Part shown: in pieces, positions 8,476 through 19,574 of the stretch
Position numbering within the stretch: the first letter of the stretch is position 1
Layout of the letters: each line of letters begins with the position of its first letter
Source: Nitrosomonas eutropha
Lineage (GTDB): Bacteria > Pseudomonadota > Gammaproteobacteria > Burkholderiales > Nitrosomonadaceae
Direction of reading: 5' to 3'
Length of the DNA: 56,259 bases
Assembly (NCBI RefSeq): GCF_003201195.1
Contig: NZ_QICQ01000016.1
Span: forward strand, 1 to 56,259
Position numbers and translations under genes: made by a program
Notes under the pieces: model-generated
Databases searched by the model: none
Seen by the model: the letters and a program-made list of their open reading frames with translations, nothing else
Told to the model about the DNA's origin: nothing

Positions 8476-10257
8476 ATGCGTACTGACTATTGCGGCGCCA
8501 TCAACACACGTCATCTGGGTAGAACAATTACTTTATGCGGCTGGGTACATCGCCGGCGTGATCATGGTGGGGTTATTTTTATTGACCTGCGCGACCGCGA
8601 GGGAATCGTTCAGATTGTTTGTGATCCTGATAATGTTGCAGCTTTCCCGATTGCAGAAAAAATCCGTAATGAATTTGTGCTGGAAATTACCGGCCTGGTA
8701 CGCCATCGTCCCGAGGGGACAGTCAACCGGGGGATTCCCAGCGGGGAAATCGAAGTATTGGTCAGCACTATCGAAATTTTAAATCCTTCGCTCACTCCCC
8801 CGTTCCAGATGGATGATGACAATCTGAGCGAAGCGATACGATTGGAATACCGTTATCTGGATTTGCGCCGCCCGGCGATGCAACACAACATCCGGTTGCG
8901 GCACAAGGTCACCATGGCGACACGCGTATTCCTGGATCAGCACGGCTTTATCGACGTGGAAACGCCAATGCTGACCAAATCCACGCCGGAAGGCGCGCGT
9001 GATTATCTGGTACCTTCGCGCGTCAACGTTGGCTGTTTTTTTGCACTGCCACAATCTCCGCAACTGTTCAAGCAGCTACTGATGGTGTCCGGGTTCGATC
9101 GCTACTATCAGATTACCCGCTGCTTCCGGGACGAAGATCTGCGTGCAGACCGCCAGCCAGAATTTACCCAGATTGATATTGAAACCTCTTTTCTGCAAGA
9201 AAATGACATCATGGATCTGATGGAGGACATGATCCGCCGCCTGTTTGCTGATGTGATCAATGTCAGCTTGCCCGACCCCTTCCCCCGGATCAGTTATGCT
9301 GACGCCATGTTCCGCTACGGATCAGACAAGCCAGATCTGCGGGTGCCACTGGAACTGACAGAGCTGACTGATCTGATGCAGGACGTACCTTTCCAGGTAT
9401 TCCGCGATGCTGCACAAAAACCGGGTGGGCGAGTCGCCGCACTACGTGTTCCTGGTGGTGGGGAGCTGTCCCGCAAGGAGATCGATGAGTACACCCGGTT
9501 TGTCGGCATTTACGGAGCAAAAGGTCTGGCCTATATCAAGATTAATGACCTGACCAAAGGTATGGAGGGATTGCAATCCCCTATCCTGAAATTCCTGCCC
9601 GAGCCTGTCGTGCAATCGATGCTCGAACGCACTCAGGCACAGAATGGTGATCTGGTATTTTTTGGTGCGGACAAGGTCAAAACTGTTAACGATGCCTTGG
9701 GCGCATTACGGGTCAAAATCGGGCATGAACGCGGTCTGGCCACAAATTTGTGGCAACCTTTGTGGGTCGTGGATTTCCCAATGTTCGAGTGGGACGAAGA
9801 AGAAAAACGCTGGCAGGCCTTACATCACCCCTTCACCGCTCCCAGCCAGGGGCATGAGGATTTCCTGGCAACCGATCCGGGCAAGGCACTTTCCAGGGCA
9901 TATGACATGGTATTGAACGGCATGGAAATTGGCGGTGGGTCAATCCGTATTCACCGGCAGGATGTACAAAGCAAGGTATTCCAGGCATTGAACATAGCGG
10001 ATGACGAAGCAAAACTGAAATTCGGCTTTCTGCTGGATGCCCTGCAATACGGCGCCCCACCGCATGGCGGCATAGCCTTTGGTCTTGATCGTATCGTTGC
10101 CATGATGACCGGTACAGATTCTATCCGCGATGTGATTGCTTTCCCCAAAACACAACGCGCTCAATGTCTGCTGACGCAGGCACCCAGTACCGTCGAGGAG
10201 AAACAATTGCGGGAGCTGCATATCCGTCTGCGAAAGACCGATATCACAACCGATTAG
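8476..10257 (+). CDS. aspS: Aspartate--tRNA ligase
   Basis: This class IIb aminoacyl-tRNA synthetase of 593 residues charges tRNA-Asp, and possibly tRNA-Asn if the organism uses the transamidation route. In order: an N-terminal OB-fold anticodon domain ([23 protein letters not shown]), the catalytic core with motif 2 ([19 protein letters not shown]), the bacterial GAD insertion in the middle, and motif 3 ([13 protein letters not shown]) near the C-terminus. Length is normal. It lies between fmdB and nudB, and the gap to nudB is only 13 bases, so the two are probably co-transcribed. Discriminating versus non-discriminating specificity cannot be read with certainty. Confidence 0.97.
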   Translation: MRTDYCGAINTRHLGRTITLCGWVHRRRDHGGVIFIDLRDREGIVQIVCDPDNVAAFPIAEKIRNEFVLEITGLVRHRPEGTVNRGIPSGEIEVLVSTIEILNPSLTPPFQMDDDNLSEAIRLEYRYLDLRRPAMQHNIRLRHKVTMATRVFLDQHGFIDVETPMLTKSTPEGARDYLVPSRVNVGCFFALPQSPQLFKQLLMVSGFDRYYQITRCFRDEDLRADRQPEFTQIDIETSFLQENDIMDLMEDMIRRLFADVINVSLPDPFPRISYADAMFRYGSDKPDLRVPLELTELTDLMQDVPFQVFRDAAQKPGGRVAALRVPGGGELSRKEIDEYTRFVGIYGAKGLAYIKINDLTKGMEGLQSPILKFLPEPVVQSMLERTQAQNGDLVFFGADKVKTVNDALGALRVKIGHERGLATNLWQPLWVVDFPMFEWDEEEKRWQALHHPFTAPSQGHEDFLATDPGKALSRAYDMVLNGMEIGGGSIRIHRQDVQSKVFQALNIADDEAKLKFGFLLDALQYGAPPHGGIAFGLDRIVAMMTGTDSIRDVIAFPKTQRAQCLLTQAPSTVEEKQLRELHIRLRKTDITTD

Positions 10258-10270
10258 CTGGATTTGTCTG

Positions 10271-10753
10271 TTGCAAGTCTACAAAATACCCATATCTGTT
10301 CTGGTCGTTATCCACACGGTCGATCTGCGGGTGTTGCTGTTGGAACGCGCTGACCACCCCGGTTACTGGCAGTCTGTTACAGGCAGCCAGAATCCGGGAG
10401 AAACACTGCAGCAGACTGCTGCGCGTGAAGTTAGAGAGGAAACCGGCCTGAATACTGCCAATTACATCCTCCGCAACTGGGAAATACAAAATCACTATAA
10501 ACTTTTTGAAGAATGGCGTTGGCGCTACCCGCCGGGAATAACACACAATACCGAGCACATGTTTGGACTAGAGCTGCCGGAAACGATACCGGTTGTCATT
10601 TCTCCGCGTGAGCACTTGGGATATATCTGGCTGCCGTGGCAAGAAGCGGCTGACAAGGTCTTTTCTCCCAGTAACGCGCAGGCGATCCGCATACTGGCAA
10701 GTGAGCGAAAATCAAAGAAATTCCCGATCAATAGAACTCAAGACGAGACATAG
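10271..10753 (+). CDS. nudB: Dihydroneopterin triphosphate diphosphatase (Nudix)
   Basis: This Nudix hydrolase of 160 residues probably removes pyrophosphate from dihydroneopterin triphosphate early in folate synthesis. The Nudix box is complete: GSQNPGE, seven residues, then REVREETGL, around residues 38-60. Other NudB hallmarks are the WQSVTGS stretch and the WRYPPGITHNTEHMF segment. The start appears to be TTG 10271, giving MQVYKIPISVLVVI; no ATG lies nearby in frame. It follows aspS by 13 bases, the order seen in many betaproteobacteria. Confidence 0.9.
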   Translation: MQVYKIPISVLVVIHTVDLRVLLLERADHPGYWQSVTGSQNPGETLQQTAAREVREETGLNTANYILRNWEIQNHYKLFEEWRWRYPPGITHNTEHMFGLELPETIPVVISPREHLGYIWLPWQEAADKVFSPSNAQAIRILASERKSKKFPINRTQDET

Positions 10754-10813
10754 AAAAAAATGGAGTTGGCCGAAGCGCGTGACGATAACAGATACCAGAA
10801 TCCGATTGTCTTC

Positions 10814-10890
10814 TGGTAGGCGCGATTGGACTCGAACCAACGACCCCCACCATGTCAAGGTGGTGCTCTAACCAGCTGAGCTACGCGCCT
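10814..10890 (-). tRNA. tRNA-Val (GAC anticodon)
   Basis: The minus strand folds as a 77-base tRNA with an encoded CCA (10814-10816). The acceptor stem is AGGCGCG/CGCGCCT and the T arm contains GTTCGAGTC. The anticodon stem CCACC/GGTGG closes the loop TTGACAT, giving anticodon GAC, which reads GUC/GUU valine codons. It stands alone on the opposite strand between nudB and gmk. Confidence 0.96.
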
Positions 10891-11029
10891 GAAGAAAAAA
10901 AGATTCTAACTGAAACAACGATCCGCTTCAAATTTATTGACGACTTCCATTATCAACAATAAATAATCCCGGGAGTTTCCGGGTATTTACCTGTTAAAAT
11001 ACGCCAGAATTTCAATAAAACGAAATATT

Positions 11030-11635
11030 ATGAGTTGTCTGTTTGTAATCAGCGCACCCTCTGGTGCCGGTAAAACCAGTGTAATCCGTACTTTGCTGCA
11101 AACGGATATCAATGTAACCCTCTCAGTTTCCTATACCACACGCCCCCCCAGGCGGGATGAAGAGAACGGTCGTGATTACTTTTTTGTTGATCACGCAACT
11201 TTCAGGGAAATGCAGGCACATGGTGAATTCCTGGAAAGCGCCGAGGTGTATGGCAATTTTTATGGCACCTCACGCAAGTGGATAGAAGAAACCATGGTGG
11301 CGGAACAGGATGTCCTGCTGGAAATAGATTGTCAGGGGGCGCAACAGGTGCGCGAACTCTACCCGCAGGCTGCTTCCATATTTATTCTGCCTCCATCCAT
11401 GGAAACATTAAAAAACCGTCTGGAGCAACGCGGCCTGGATGAAAGCAAGACCATTGAACGGCGGTTGTCGGCTGCGTGCAGCGAGACCAGCCATCTCAAT
11501 AGATTTGACTATGTCGTTGTTAATCACGAACTGGAGACAGCAGCACAGGAAATCTCCTGCATTATTCGGGCTGAACGGCTGAAAACAATCCGTCAGCTTG
11601 TCAGGCAGCGCGCTCTGCTTGCTGAATTTTCCTGA
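11030..11635 (+). CDS. gmk: Guanylate kinase
   Basis: The enzyme phosphorylates GMP to GDP with ATP. The 201-residue protein has the P-loop [10 protein letters not shown] at about residues 8-17, the GMP-binding stretch [21 protein letters not shown], and the [13 protein letters not shown] region with a LID-type RL segment. Length is normal. rpoZ follows after 50 bases, the classic gmk-rpoZ pair. Confidence 0.97.
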   Translation: MSCLFVISAPSGAGKTSVIRTLLQTDINVTLSVSYTTRPPRRDEENGRDYFFVDHATFREMQAHGEFLESAEVYGNFYGTSRKWIEETMVAEQDVLLEIDCQGAQQVRELYPQAASIFILPPSMETLKNRLEQRGLDESKTIERRLSAACSETSHLNRFDYVVVNHELETAAQEISCIIRAERLKTIRQLVRQRALLAEFS

Positions 11636-11685
11636 TCAGCCTTACGTTTTTACATTTTTGTAAATTTTTACTGGAGTTATCCATC

Positions 11686-11889
11686 ATGGCACGCATTACC
11701 GTAGAAGATTGTCTGAAAGTGATCCCGAACCGTTTTAATATGACACTGGCAGCGACCGTGCGGGCAAGGCAGATATCAGTTGGTTCCACGCCAATGATTG
11801 ATGCCGGACGCGACAAGCCGATCGTTATTGCCTTGCGCGAGCTAGCACAAAAAAAATACAACGAAAACATACTTAATACAATACGTTAA
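11686..11889 (+). CDS. rpoZ: RNA polymerase omega subunit
   Basis: This 67-residue subunit binds the beta-prime subunit and helps RNA polymerase assembly. It begins [21 protein letters not shown] and has the conserved [11 protein letters not shown] segment. The ATG has a CTGGAG Shine-Dalgarno. It pairs with gmk as usual, but the next gene is hslV after a 208-base gap, not the spoT/relA-type gene that commonly follows in proteobacteria. Confidence 0.95.
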   Translation: MARITVEDCLKVIPNRFNMTLAATVRARQISVGSTPMIDAGRDKPIVIALRELAQKKYNENILNTIR

Positions 11890-12097
11890 TCAGGCAGCAC
11901 GATATCCACCAGCGGATACTGCTGTAACCTGCCTCATAGCTCCCCGCTCCCCGCCACATACACATACAAATAAAATCGGTACTACCTGATTGATTCCCTG
12001 CTTGAAGACAGCCCCTCTTCTGGCGACATCTGCACCCGTAACTGAATCTCGTTATAAAACGGCGTTATAATCGTTTTTTTAGCCAAATACAAAAAAT

Positions 12098-12619
12098 ATG
12101 ACCACGATAGTATCAGTCCGGCGCGGCCGGCAAGTAGCATTGGGTGGAGATGGCCAGGTCACGCTTGGCGCAGTCGTTGCTAAAGCCAGTGCACGCAAGG
12201 TACGCAGGCTTTATCACGACAAGGTTCTTGCGGGATTTGCAGGCGGCACGGCCGATGCATTCACGCTATTTGAACGCTTTGAAGCCAAACTGGAAAAACA
12301 TCAGGGACATCTCTTGCGCTCTGCAGTCGAACTTGCCAAGGACTGGCGTACTGACCGTATCCTGCGTCGCCTGGAAGCGATGCTGGTAGTGGCCGATCAT
12401 GAAGCCACTCTCATCATCACAGGAGCAGGCGACGTCATTGAACCGGAACAAGGGCTAGCGGCTATCGGGAGTGGTGGCGCCTATGCGCAGGCGGCTGCAC
12501 GTGCACTGCTGGAAAATACTAATCTGGGCCCTGCCGAGACCGTTGCCAAGGCGCTGACCATCGCCGGTGATATCTGCATCTATACCAATCAGGTGCATGT
12601 CATTGAGCAGCTCGATTAA
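12098..12619 (+). CDS. hslV: ATP-dependent protease subunit HslV
   Basis: This is the proteolytic subunit of the HslUV (ClpQY) protease, a two-ring proteasome-like peptidase. After Met removal the N-terminal Thr2 ([10 protein letters not shown]) is the nucleophile. GGDGQVTLG and the [14 protein letters not shown] stretch are family signatures, and 173 residues is normal. A TATAAT-like -10 element is visible at 12066-12071 but without a good -35 partner. hslU follows after 34 bases. Confidence 0.97.
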   Translation: MTTIVSVRRGRQVALGGDGQVTLGAVVAKASARKVRRLYHDKVLAGFAGGTADAFTLFERFEAKLEKHQGHLLRSAVELAKDWRTDRILRRLEAMLVVADHEATLIITGAGDVIEPEQGLAAIGSGGAYAQAAARALLENTNLGPAETVAKALTIAGDICIYTNQVHVIEQLD

Positions 12620-12653
12620 CACCAGGAATTAATCCAAGCCAGGAAAACCTATC

Positions 12654-13985
12654 ATGTCACATATGACGCCACAGGAAATTGTCCACGAACTGGACAAACA
12701 TATCATCGGGCAGGAAGCCGCTAAACGATCCGTCGCCATTGCATTGAGAAATCGCTGGCGCAGGCAACAAGTGGGTGAGCCACTGCGCCACGAAATCACC
12801 CCTAAAAATATCCTCATGATCGGCCCGACTGGTGTCGGCAAGACTGAAATTGCCAGGCGACTTGCCAGGCTGGCTGATGCGCCTTTCATCAAGATCGAGG
12901 CGACCAAGTTTACCGAGGTGGGTTATGTCGGTCGGGATGTCGATTCCATTATTCGCGACCTGGTGGAATCTGCCATCAAACAGGCTCGCGAGCACGAGAT
13001 CAGGAAGAATAAGCCTCTGGCTGAAGATCGCGCGGAGGAACGGATACTTGACGCCCTGCTACCATCGGCACGTGATTCAGGCTTTGATGCCAACCCTAGC
13101 GAAGAAAATAACGCAACCCGCCAGAAATTCCGCAAGAAACTGCGCGAAGGTGAGCTTGACGACAAGGAAATCGATATCGAAATTACCATGTCACAAGCCA
13201 GCATGGAAATTTTTGCCCCGCCAGGCATGGAAGAACTAACTTCCCAGATTCAGGGTATGTTTCAGAACATGGGTGCCAGCAAGAAAAAGTCACGCAAGTT
13301 GCGTATCCGTGAAGCCAGAAAACTACTGACTGAAGAAGAAGCCGCCCGCCTGATCAATGATGAGGAATTGAAACTGAATGCAGTGCAGAATGTCGAGCAA
13401 AACGGCATCGTGTTTCTTGATGAAATTGACAAGATTACCAGCCGCTCAGAAGTATCCAGTTCCGATATTTCACGCCAGGGCGTTCAGCGCGATTTGCTGC
13501 CGCTGGTAGAGGGCACGACCATTTCCACAAAGTACGGCATGATCCGTACCGACCACATCCTGTTTATCGCCAGCGGGGCTTTTCATCTGGCCAAACCATC
13601 GGACCTAATCCCCGAACTCCAGGGACGTTTCCCCATTCGGGTGGAACTGGACAGCCTCAGCGCGGATGATTTCAAGCAAATTCTCACCAACACCGATGCC
13701 TGCCTGATTCGCCAGTATCAGGCACTACTGAAAACAGAGGGGATTGAACTGAATTTTTCAGAAGACGCCATCGAGCGACTGGCCGAGATTGCCTTTTCGG
13801 TCAATGAAATAACCGAGAACATTGGCGCCAGAAGGCTACATACCGTGATGGAAAAATTGCTGGAAGACATTTCATTCAATGCCACTCGCTACAGCGGAAG
13901 CACACATGTCATTGATGCTGCGTATGTTGATGAACGTCTTGGCAAACTCTCGCAGAGCGAAGATCTGGCTCGCTACGTACTGTAA
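12654..13985 (+). CDS. hslU: ATP-dependent protease ATPase subunit HslU
   Basis: This AAA+ unfoldase feeds substrates to HslV. The 443-residue protein has Walker A GPTGVGKT at residues 57-64, the [14 protein letters not shown] pore-region motif, an I-domain between them and Walker B, Walker B around [11 protein letters not shown], and the C-terminal sensor [15 protein letters not shown]. The last residues, LARYVL, form the HslV-docking tail. Two start codons are possible (12654 and 12663); both give the conserved [17 protein letters not shown]. The following thiolase begins nine bases after the stop. Confidence 0.97.
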   Translation: MSHMTPQEIVHELDKHIIGQEAAKRSVAIALRNRWRRQQVGEPLRHEITPKNILMIGPTGVGKTEIARRLARLADAPFIKIEATKFTEVGYVGRDVDSIIRDLVESAIKQAREHEIRKNKPLAEDRAEERILDALLPSARDSGFDANPSEENNATRQKFRKKLREGELDDKEIDIEITMSQASMEIFAPPGMEELTSQIQGMFQNMGASKKKSRKLRIREARKLLTEEEAARLINDEELKLNAVQNVEQNGIVFLDEIDKITSRSEVSSSDISRQGVQRDLLPLVEGTTISTKYGMIRTDHILFIASGAFHLAKPSDLIPELQGRFPIRVELDSLSADDFKQILTNTDACLIRQYQALLKTEGIELNFSEDAIERLAEIAFSVNEITENIGARRLHTVMEKLLEDISFNATRYSGSTHVIDAAYVDERLGKLSQSEDLARYVL

Positions 13986-13994
13986 CCATTTTCA

Positions 13995-15173
13995 ATGCGC
14001 AACGTTGTCATTCTGAGTGGCACAAGAACCGCAATCGGTGATTACGGCAGCGCACTGAAGGATCTGGCGCCCACCACGCTGGCCGCCATCACGATTAAAG
14101 AGGCCATCGCCCGTGCCGATATAGATCCCGCAAGCATCGGACACCTGTTTGCCGGGCATGTTATCCCCACTGAAGCACGGGATATGTATCTGGCACGCGT
14201 GGCGGCGCTGGAAGCTGGTCTGCCACAGCATGTAGCGGCACTTACTCTGAACCGGGTTTGCGGCAGTGGATTGCAGGCGATTATCTCTGCTGCGCAGGCG
14301 GTGCAGTTGGGAGATACCGATGTGGCTATTGCTGCCGGCGTTGAGTCGATGAGCCGTGGCGGGTATCTGTTGCCCGCACTGCGCTGGGGACAGCGTATGC
14401 ATGACAGTATCGCAACCGACATGATGGTAGGCGCCCTGACCGATCCGTTTGATCAGGTGCACATGGGGATCACCGCTGAACACATCGCTAAAAAATGGCG
14501 TATTACCCGCGAGCAGCAAGATCAGTTTGCCCTGGAAAGCCATCAGCGTACTATTCACGCTATTCATAGCGGCTATTTCCGGGAACAGATCGTGCCGGTT
14601 GAGGTTTCCAGTCGTAAAGGTACGGTAATATTCGATACAGACCAGCATCCACGCGACAACATCAGTATGGAAACACTGGGAAAACTGCACCCGGTTTTCC
14701 GGGAAAACGGCACAGTCACGGCCGGTAATGCATCCGGCATCAATGATGGTGCGGCCGCACTGGTGCTGATGGAAGAACATGCAGCCACACAAAACAATCA
14801 TCAACCGATGGCACGTCTGGTTGCTTACGGCCATGCCGGAGTAGATCCACGTTATATGGGAATCGGCCCGGTACCAGCGGTTAAGCAAGCGCTGAATCGT
14901 GCCGGATTGAAGCTGACTGATATAGATGTAATCGAGTCCAATGAAGCCTTTGCCGTCCAGGCATGTGCGGTTGCCCGGGAACTGGGTTTCGATCCGGATA
15001 GAACCAACCCGAACGGCGGTGCCGTGGCACTGGGGCATCCGATTGGTGCATCCGGTTGTATACTGACGATCAAAGCCATTTATGAGCTGCAGCGCATAAA
15101 TGGCCGCCATGCACTGGTTACCCTGTGCATCGGTGGTGGACAGGGAATCGCTGCAATTTTTGAAAAATACTGA
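13995..15173 (+). CDS. Acetyl-CoA C-acyltransferase (thiolase)
   Basis: This thiolase of 392 residues either condenses two acetyl-CoA to acetoacetyl-CoA or cleaves 3-oxoacyl-CoA. The nucleophile Cys89 sits in [11 protein letters not shown], the GHPIGASG motif carries His348, and the acid/base Cys378 is in CIGGGQG. The sequence is closest to the biosynthetic/AtoB-BktB-like group, but direction and chain length cannot be fixed by eye. It starts nine bases after hslU and ends 28 bases before pgi, so it belongs to one transcriptional run. No PHB synthase or beta-oxidation genes are beside it. Confidence 0.9.
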   Translation: MRNVVILSGTRTAIGDYGSALKDLAPTTLAAITIKEAIARADIDPASIGHLFAGHVIPTEARDMYLARVAALEAGLPQHVAALTLNRVCGSGLQAIISAAQAVQLGDTDVAIAAGVESMSRGGYLLPALRWGQRMHDSIATDMMVGALTDPFDQVHMGITAEHIAKKWRITREQQDQFALESHQRTIHAIHSGYFREQIVPVEVSSRKGTVIFDTDQHPRDNISMETLGKLHPVFRENGTVTAGNASGINDGAAALVLMEEHAATQNNHQPMARLVAYGHAGVDPRYMGIGPVPAVKQALNRAGLKLTDIDVIESNEAFAVQACAVARELGFDPDRTNPNGGAVALGHPIGASGCILTIKAIYELQRINGRHALVTLCIGGGQGIAAIFEKY

Positions 15174-15201
15174 TCCGGCTGCCTATCTTATGGAGAAAGA
15201 T

Positions 15202-16836
15202 ATGTCCACACTGACCCGATCCCCTGCTTGGCAAGCATTGAGCACGCATCAGCCGGATATGGCAAACCGCCCGCTACGCACCCTGTTTAGCGAAGACCCA
15301 CATCGGTTCGACAAATTCTCGCTGCAATTTAAGGATATTTTGCTTGACTACAGCAAACAGCCGGTTGATGAAACGACAATTCGTTTATTGCTGGCACTGG
15401 CCAGACAGCAAAATCTGGCCGACTGGATGGCTCGCATGGCCAACGGCGACAAGATCAACTCTACTGAAAACCGGGCAGCATTGCACATCGCCTTGCGTGC
15501 CAATACACCTGTTTTTACAGATGGCGTGGATGTCACACAGGAGGTTAAACGCGTTTTACAGCAGATCGAACGGTTTACCGGAAAAATTCACAACAGCACG
15601 CACCGGGGCTATTCCGGCCTGCCAATTACCGATGTGGTCAATATCGGTATCGGCGGCTCCGATCTCGGTCCGGTGATGGCAACCGAAGCACTTAAGCCTT
15701 ATCATGTGCCGCAACTGCAGGTTCATTGCGTTTCCAACCTTGACGGCGCGCATCTTTCCAGCATATTGCAGCCCCTTAATCCTGCCACAACCCTGTTCAT
15801 CATCGCCTCCAAAACCTTCACCACCCAGGAAACACTCACCAACGCCCATTCCGCGCGGGAATGGTTTTTGGCCAGCGGAGGCAGTGAACAGGATATTGCA
15901 GCACATTTCGTCGCCGTTTCCACTAACCGCGCAGCTGTCAGCCAGTTTGGTATCGATCCGGACAATATGTTTGAATTCTGGGATTGGGTCGGCGGGCGTT
16001 ATTCATTATGGTCAGCCATCGGCCTGCCAATTGCATTGGCAGTAGGAATGGACAATTTCCGTTTACTGCTAGCCGGAGCGCAGAAAATGGATGAACACTT
16101 CCTGACCACGCCTTTTGAGAAAAACTTGCCGGTTATGCTGGGATTGATTGCAGTCTGGCAAATCAATTTTTTTCATGTAACCAATCAGGCAATCCTGCCC
16201 TACGATCAATCCATGCACCGTTTTCCAGCTTATTTACAGCAACTGGAAATGGAAAGCTGTGGCAAACGTGTCACTCGTACCGGGGAAGCAGTTGACTACA
16301 GCACTGGTGCGGTGATCTGGGGCGAACCCGGTACCAACGGCCAGCATGCTTTTTATCAATTGCTGCATCAGGGCACGCAGAAATTTACAGCTGATTTTCT
16401 GGCACCGTGCCAATGCCAGCATTCGCTGCCCGAGCATCACCCTATGTTACTGGCGAATTTCTTTGCTCAAACCGAAGCACTGATGCGCGGAAAAAATGAA
16501 CAGGAAGTCAGAGCCGAACTGATAAATCAAAATCTGTCTGTCGAAGCGATAGAACGCTTGCTTCCTCATCGCGTGTTTCCAGGCAATCGAGCTACCACCT
16601 CGATTTTGTTCAAAAAACTCGATCCAGCAACCCTTGGCATGTTGATCGCACTCTATGAGCACAAAGTATTCGTGCAAAGTGTGATCTGGGAAATCAATCC
16701 ATTCGATCAGTGGGGAGTAGAACTCGGCAAGCAACTGGCGGGAAAAATCCTGGCTGAATTGGCTGCAGATAAACCGGTAACCGGGCACGATGCATCAACC
16801 AACAACCTGATCGATTTTTATAGAACACAACAATAA
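15202..16836 (+). CDS. pgi: Glucose-6-phosphate isomerase
   Basis: The enzyme interconverts glucose-6-phosphate and fructose-6-phosphate. ATG 15202 is favoured because GGAGA at 15192-15196 has proper spacing; it gives [13 protein letters not shown] and 544 residues, normal for the proteobacterial enzyme. An ATG at 15190 lacks a ribosome site, and earlier starts would overlap the thiolase. Signatures include [21 protein letters not shown], the substrate-binding [14 protein letters not shown], and ELGKQLA at the C-terminus. It lies directly before glycogen synthase, suggesting hexose phosphates are routed to storage carbohydrate. Confidence 0.96.
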   Translation: MSTLTRSPAWQALSTHQPDMANRPLRTLFSEDPHRFDKFSLQFKDILLDYSKQPVDETTIRLLLALARQQNLADWMARMANGDKINSTENRAALHIALRANTPVFTDGVDVTQEVKRVLQQIERFTGKIHNSTHRGYSGLPITDVVNIGIGGSDLGPVMATEALKPYHVPQLQVHCVSNLDGAHLSSILQPLNPATTLFIIASKTFTTQETLTNAHSAREWFLASGGSEQDIAAHFVAVSTNRAAVSQFGIDPDNMFEFWDWVGGRYSLWSAIGLPIALAVGMDNFRLLLAGAQKMDEHFLTTPFEKNLPVMLGLIAVWQINFFHVTNQAILPYDQSMHRFPAYLQQLEMESCGKRVTRTGEAVDYSTGAVIWGEPGTNGQHAFYQLLHQGTQKFTADFLAPCQCQHSLPEHHPMLLANFFAQTEALMRGKNEQEVRAELINQNLSVEAIERLLPHRVFPGNRATTSILFKKLDPATLGMLIALYEHKVFVQSVIWEINPFDQWGVELGKQLAGKILAELAADKPVTGHDASTNNLIDFYRTQQ

Positions 16837-16856
16837 ATCAGAACATATATCAAGCC

Positions 16857-18365
16857 ATGCCTTCCTCTTCCCCTCGCAAAAATATACGGGTGTTATTTGT
16901 CACCCCGGAAGTTTTTCCATTATGCAAAACTGGCGGGTTGGGTGATGTCAGTGCCGCATTGCCTGTCGCATTGCGTGCATTGAAAATGGATGCTCGCCTG
17001 CTCTTACCCGGTTATCCAGCGGTACTGGCCGGACTGAAATCCAGACGCAAAGTGGCTACATTTGATCTGCAACCCCATTTCCCACCCGCCACACTACTTT
17101 CTTCCCGGTTACAGATTAACGAATCTGTCAGTGTGCCTTTATACGTTATCCATTGCCCAGCGCTTTATCAGCGTACAGGCGGAATTTATCTGGATGATAC
17201 CGGGCAGGACTGGCCGGATAATGCACAGCGCTTCGGCTTATTATCAAAAATTGGCGCGCTTCTCGCCAGTGATGCCAGTCCGCTTGCCTGGGTACCAGAT
17301 ATCGTTCATTGTAACGACTGGCAAAGCGGATTGACGCCAGCCTATCTTCATTTCCATTCGGGAAAAAAAGCAGCCAGCCTGATAACGCTGCACAACCTGG
17401 CTTTTCAGGGTAACTTTCCGTCTGATGAGGTAGCAAAACTGGGTCTACCGGATGAAAGTTTCAGCATGCACGGCGCTGAATTTTATGGCAACCTGTCATT
17501 CCTCAAGGCAGGAATCTATTACTCCGACCATATTTCTACAGTTAGCCCTGGCTATGCCCGGGAAATCCAGCAGGAACCACTGGGATTCGGTTTGCAGGGG
17601 CTGTTGGCTAAGCGCAGCGACGATATTACCGGGATAGTCAATGGAATCGATACCGCCATCTGGAACCCGGCAACCGATCCATATCTTGTGAAAAAATATA
17701 CCAGCAGGAATCTGTCGGCAAAAGCCGCCAATAAACTTGCCTTGCAGCAGACAATGGGGCTGGAAAATAACCAGGCGATTCCATTATTTGGAACCGTTAG
17801 TCGTCTCACACACCAGAAAGGCAGCGATATCATGCTGCAGGTAGCGCCCATGCTGGCTGATCTACCTGCCCAGTTAGCACTGCTGGGAAGTGGAGATGCA
17901 CTGTTGGAACAACAACTGGCTGCCCTGGCACAAGCTTTCCCTACAAAAATAGCAGTCCGTATTGGTTATGACGAAGCCTTGTCACACCTAATCAATGCCG
18001 GCACGGATTGCTTTCTGATGCCTTCTCGTTTTGAGCCGTGTGGCTTGAATCAGATGTACAGCCAGCACTACGGCACCCCTCCCGTTGTACATGCCACTGG
18101 TGGACTGATGGATACTGTAGTGGATCTGACTCCTGAAACGCTGGCGGATAAAAGTGCAAGCGGCTTTCACTTTCACGAGATGACTGCTGATTCATTCATG
18201 GAAGGAATCAAACGAGCCATTAATGCTTATCACAACACCAGGCTCTGGAAAAACCTGCAGCGTAACGGCATGCAAAAGGATTTTAGCTGGCAGGCATCTG
18301 CTTCGGCATATCAATCCATTTATTCGCTGCTCATGCAGAAGAACAGGCCCGCCAGCACTGCGTGA
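16857..18365 (+). CDS. glgA: Glycogen synthase (ADP-glucose type, GT5)
   Basis: The enzyme transfers glucose from ADP-glucose to alpha-1,4-glucan. The 502-residue GT-B protein has the ADP-glucose site KTGGLGDV at residues 24-31, HNLAFQGNF, a middle TVSRLTHQKGSD segment, and the C-terminal SRFEPCGLNQMYSQHYGTPP motif with the catalytic Glu. It begins 20 bases after pgi. No glgB, glgC or glgP is in the window, so the rest of the pathway must lie elsewhere. Confidence 0.95.
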   Translation: MPSSSPRKNIRVLFVTPEVFPLCKTGGLGDVSAALPVALRALKMDARLLLPGYPAVLAGLKSRRKVATFDLQPHFPPATLLSSRLQINESVSVPLYVIHCPALYQRTGGIYLDDTGQDWPDNAQRFGLLSKIGALLASDASPLAWVPDIVHCNDWQSGLTPAYLHFHSGKKAASLITLHNLAFQGNFPSDEVAKLGLPDESFSMHGAEFYGNLSFLKAGIYYSDHISTVSPGYAREIQQEPLGFGLQGLLAKRSDDITGIVNGIDTAIWNPATDPYLVKKYTSRNLSAKAANKLALQQTMGLENNQAIPLFGTVSRLTHQKGSDIMLQVAPMLADLPAQLALLGSGDALLEQQLAALAQAFPTKIAVRIGYDEALSHLINAGTDCFLMPSRFEPCGLNQMYSQHYGTPPVVHATGGLMDTVVDLTPETLADKSASGFHFHEMTADSFMEGIKRAINAYHNTRLWKNLQRNGMQKDFSWQASASAYQSIYSLLMQKNRPASTA

Positions 18366-18615
18366 AAGATCAGGATTGACTGAAATCGGATCGACGTCAA
18401 TGCTATAATTTCGCTGATCTGGCGAACAACGCTGTCAAATTACTCAAGAACATCACTTCTGTGCATCTGATTTTATCCCCCGGGGGAGCAGTTTATTTCC
18501 GGCTTGGATCCCATACACCTGGCAATCCTTTATGGACAGCTGTGACGTTTGCGCACAGCGCACCATGCATTTCGATATTCACACATAACATCGTATTTAA
18601 TCTGTTGGAGGAAGA

Positions 18616-19566
18616 ATGAGTCATACCTTGTATGAAAGCAAAACACCGCGTGTACAACGCTGCGAGCTGGCCGTCCCCGGTTCCCGCCCTGAAATGTTTG
18701 AAAAAGCACTGAAAAGCGGAGCGGATTTCATATTTCTGGATCTGGAAGATGCAGTTGCACCGGATGACAAGCTCCAGGCAAGAAAAAATATCATCCAGGC
18801 CATCAATGATCTGGATTGGAAAAGCCATGGTGTCACTCTTTCTGTACGTATCAATGGGTTGGATACTCAGTATATGGTGCGCGATGTGGTTGATCTGGTT
18901 GAGCAGGCCGGGCACAAGATTGATACGCTGCTGATCCCCAAAGTCGGAGTTTATGAAGATGTCTACATGGTGGAAGCCATGCTCAATCAGCTCGAAATGC
19001 AGCAGGGGTTGAAAAACCGGATTGGGGTGGAAGCACTGATTGAAACCGCGCTGGGAATGGCCAATGTTGAAGATATCGCTCGCAAGGGAACTGCGGGACG
19101 TCTGGAAGCACTGCATTTTGGCGTAGCTGATTACGCCGCCAGCAATCGTGCCCGCACCACCAATATCGGTGGACTCAACCCGGACTACCCAGGTGATCAA
19201 TGGCATGCTGCCATCAGCAGAATGACCGTTGCCTGCCGCGCATTTGGTCTGCGGCCGATCGATGGCCCCTTTGGAGACATTCAGGATCCGGAAGGGTTCA
19301 AGCTGGCCGCCAGGCGAGCCGCTGCATTGGGTTGTGAAGGAAAATGGGCTATTCATCCTTCCCAGGTTGTGCTGGCTAATGAGGTCTTTACCCCGCCAGC
19401 AGCTGAGATTGACAAGGCCAAGCGGATACTGGCGGCAATGAAAGAAGCTGCTGCTCAAGGAAAAGGTGCAGCAGCACTGGATGGCAAGCTGATCGATGCT
19501 GCCTCGGAAAGAATGGCAAACAACATCGTCAAAATGGCAGAAGCGATTGCTGCCAAAAGCAAATAA
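18616..19566 (+). CDS. Malyl-CoA lyase (HpcH/HpaI/CitE family)
   Basis: The enzyme probably cleaves (S)-malyl-CoA to acetyl-CoA and glyoxylate, or the reverse. The 316-residue protein has the TIM-barrel features of the CitE-like family: PGSRPEMFEKA near the start, FLDLEDAVAP with the metal-binding acidic residues around 42-45, LIPKVG, and GVEALIETALGM. The GGLNPDYPGDQWH insert is typical of malyl-CoA/methylmalyl-CoA lyases rather than citrate lyase beta. A strong GGAGGA site precedes the ATG after a leader of about 200 bases. The two malate thiokinase subunits follow, which supports malyl-CoA as substrate. Citramalyl-CoA lyase is the main alternative. Confidence 0.86.
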   Translation: MSHTLYESKTPRVQRCELAVPGSRPEMFEKALKSGADFIFLDLEDAVAPDDKLQARKNIIQAINDLDWKSHGVTLSVRINGLDTQYMVRDVVDLVEQAGHKIDTLLIPKVGVYEDVYMVEAMLNQLEMQQGLKNRIGVEALIETALGMANVEDIARKGTAGRLEALHFGVADYAASNRARTTNIGGLNPDYPGDQWHAAISRMTVACRAFGLRPIDGPFGDIQDPEGFKLAARRAAALGCEGKWAIHPSQVVLANEVFTPPAAEIDKAKRILAAMKEAAAQGKGAAALDGKLIDAASERMANNIVKMAEAIAAKSK

Positions 19567-19574
19567 GTATTCAA

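Noticed and set aside
13992..15110. 372-residue open frame on the minus strand under the thiolase gene
   Set aside because: It is a shadow of the thiolase reading frame; the His/Cys-rich composition is that of an antisense frame, and the thiolase motifs are unmistakable.
18376..18409. sigma-70 promoter TTGACT...TATAAT before the lyase gene
   Set aside because: The spacer between the two hexamers is 22 bases, too long for a standard promoter. Only the -10-like hexamer is mentioned.
18493..19458. 321-residue minus-strand frame opposite the malyl-CoA lyase gene
   Set aside because: It is antisense to a gene with clear family motifs and has no ribosome site or recognisable domain.
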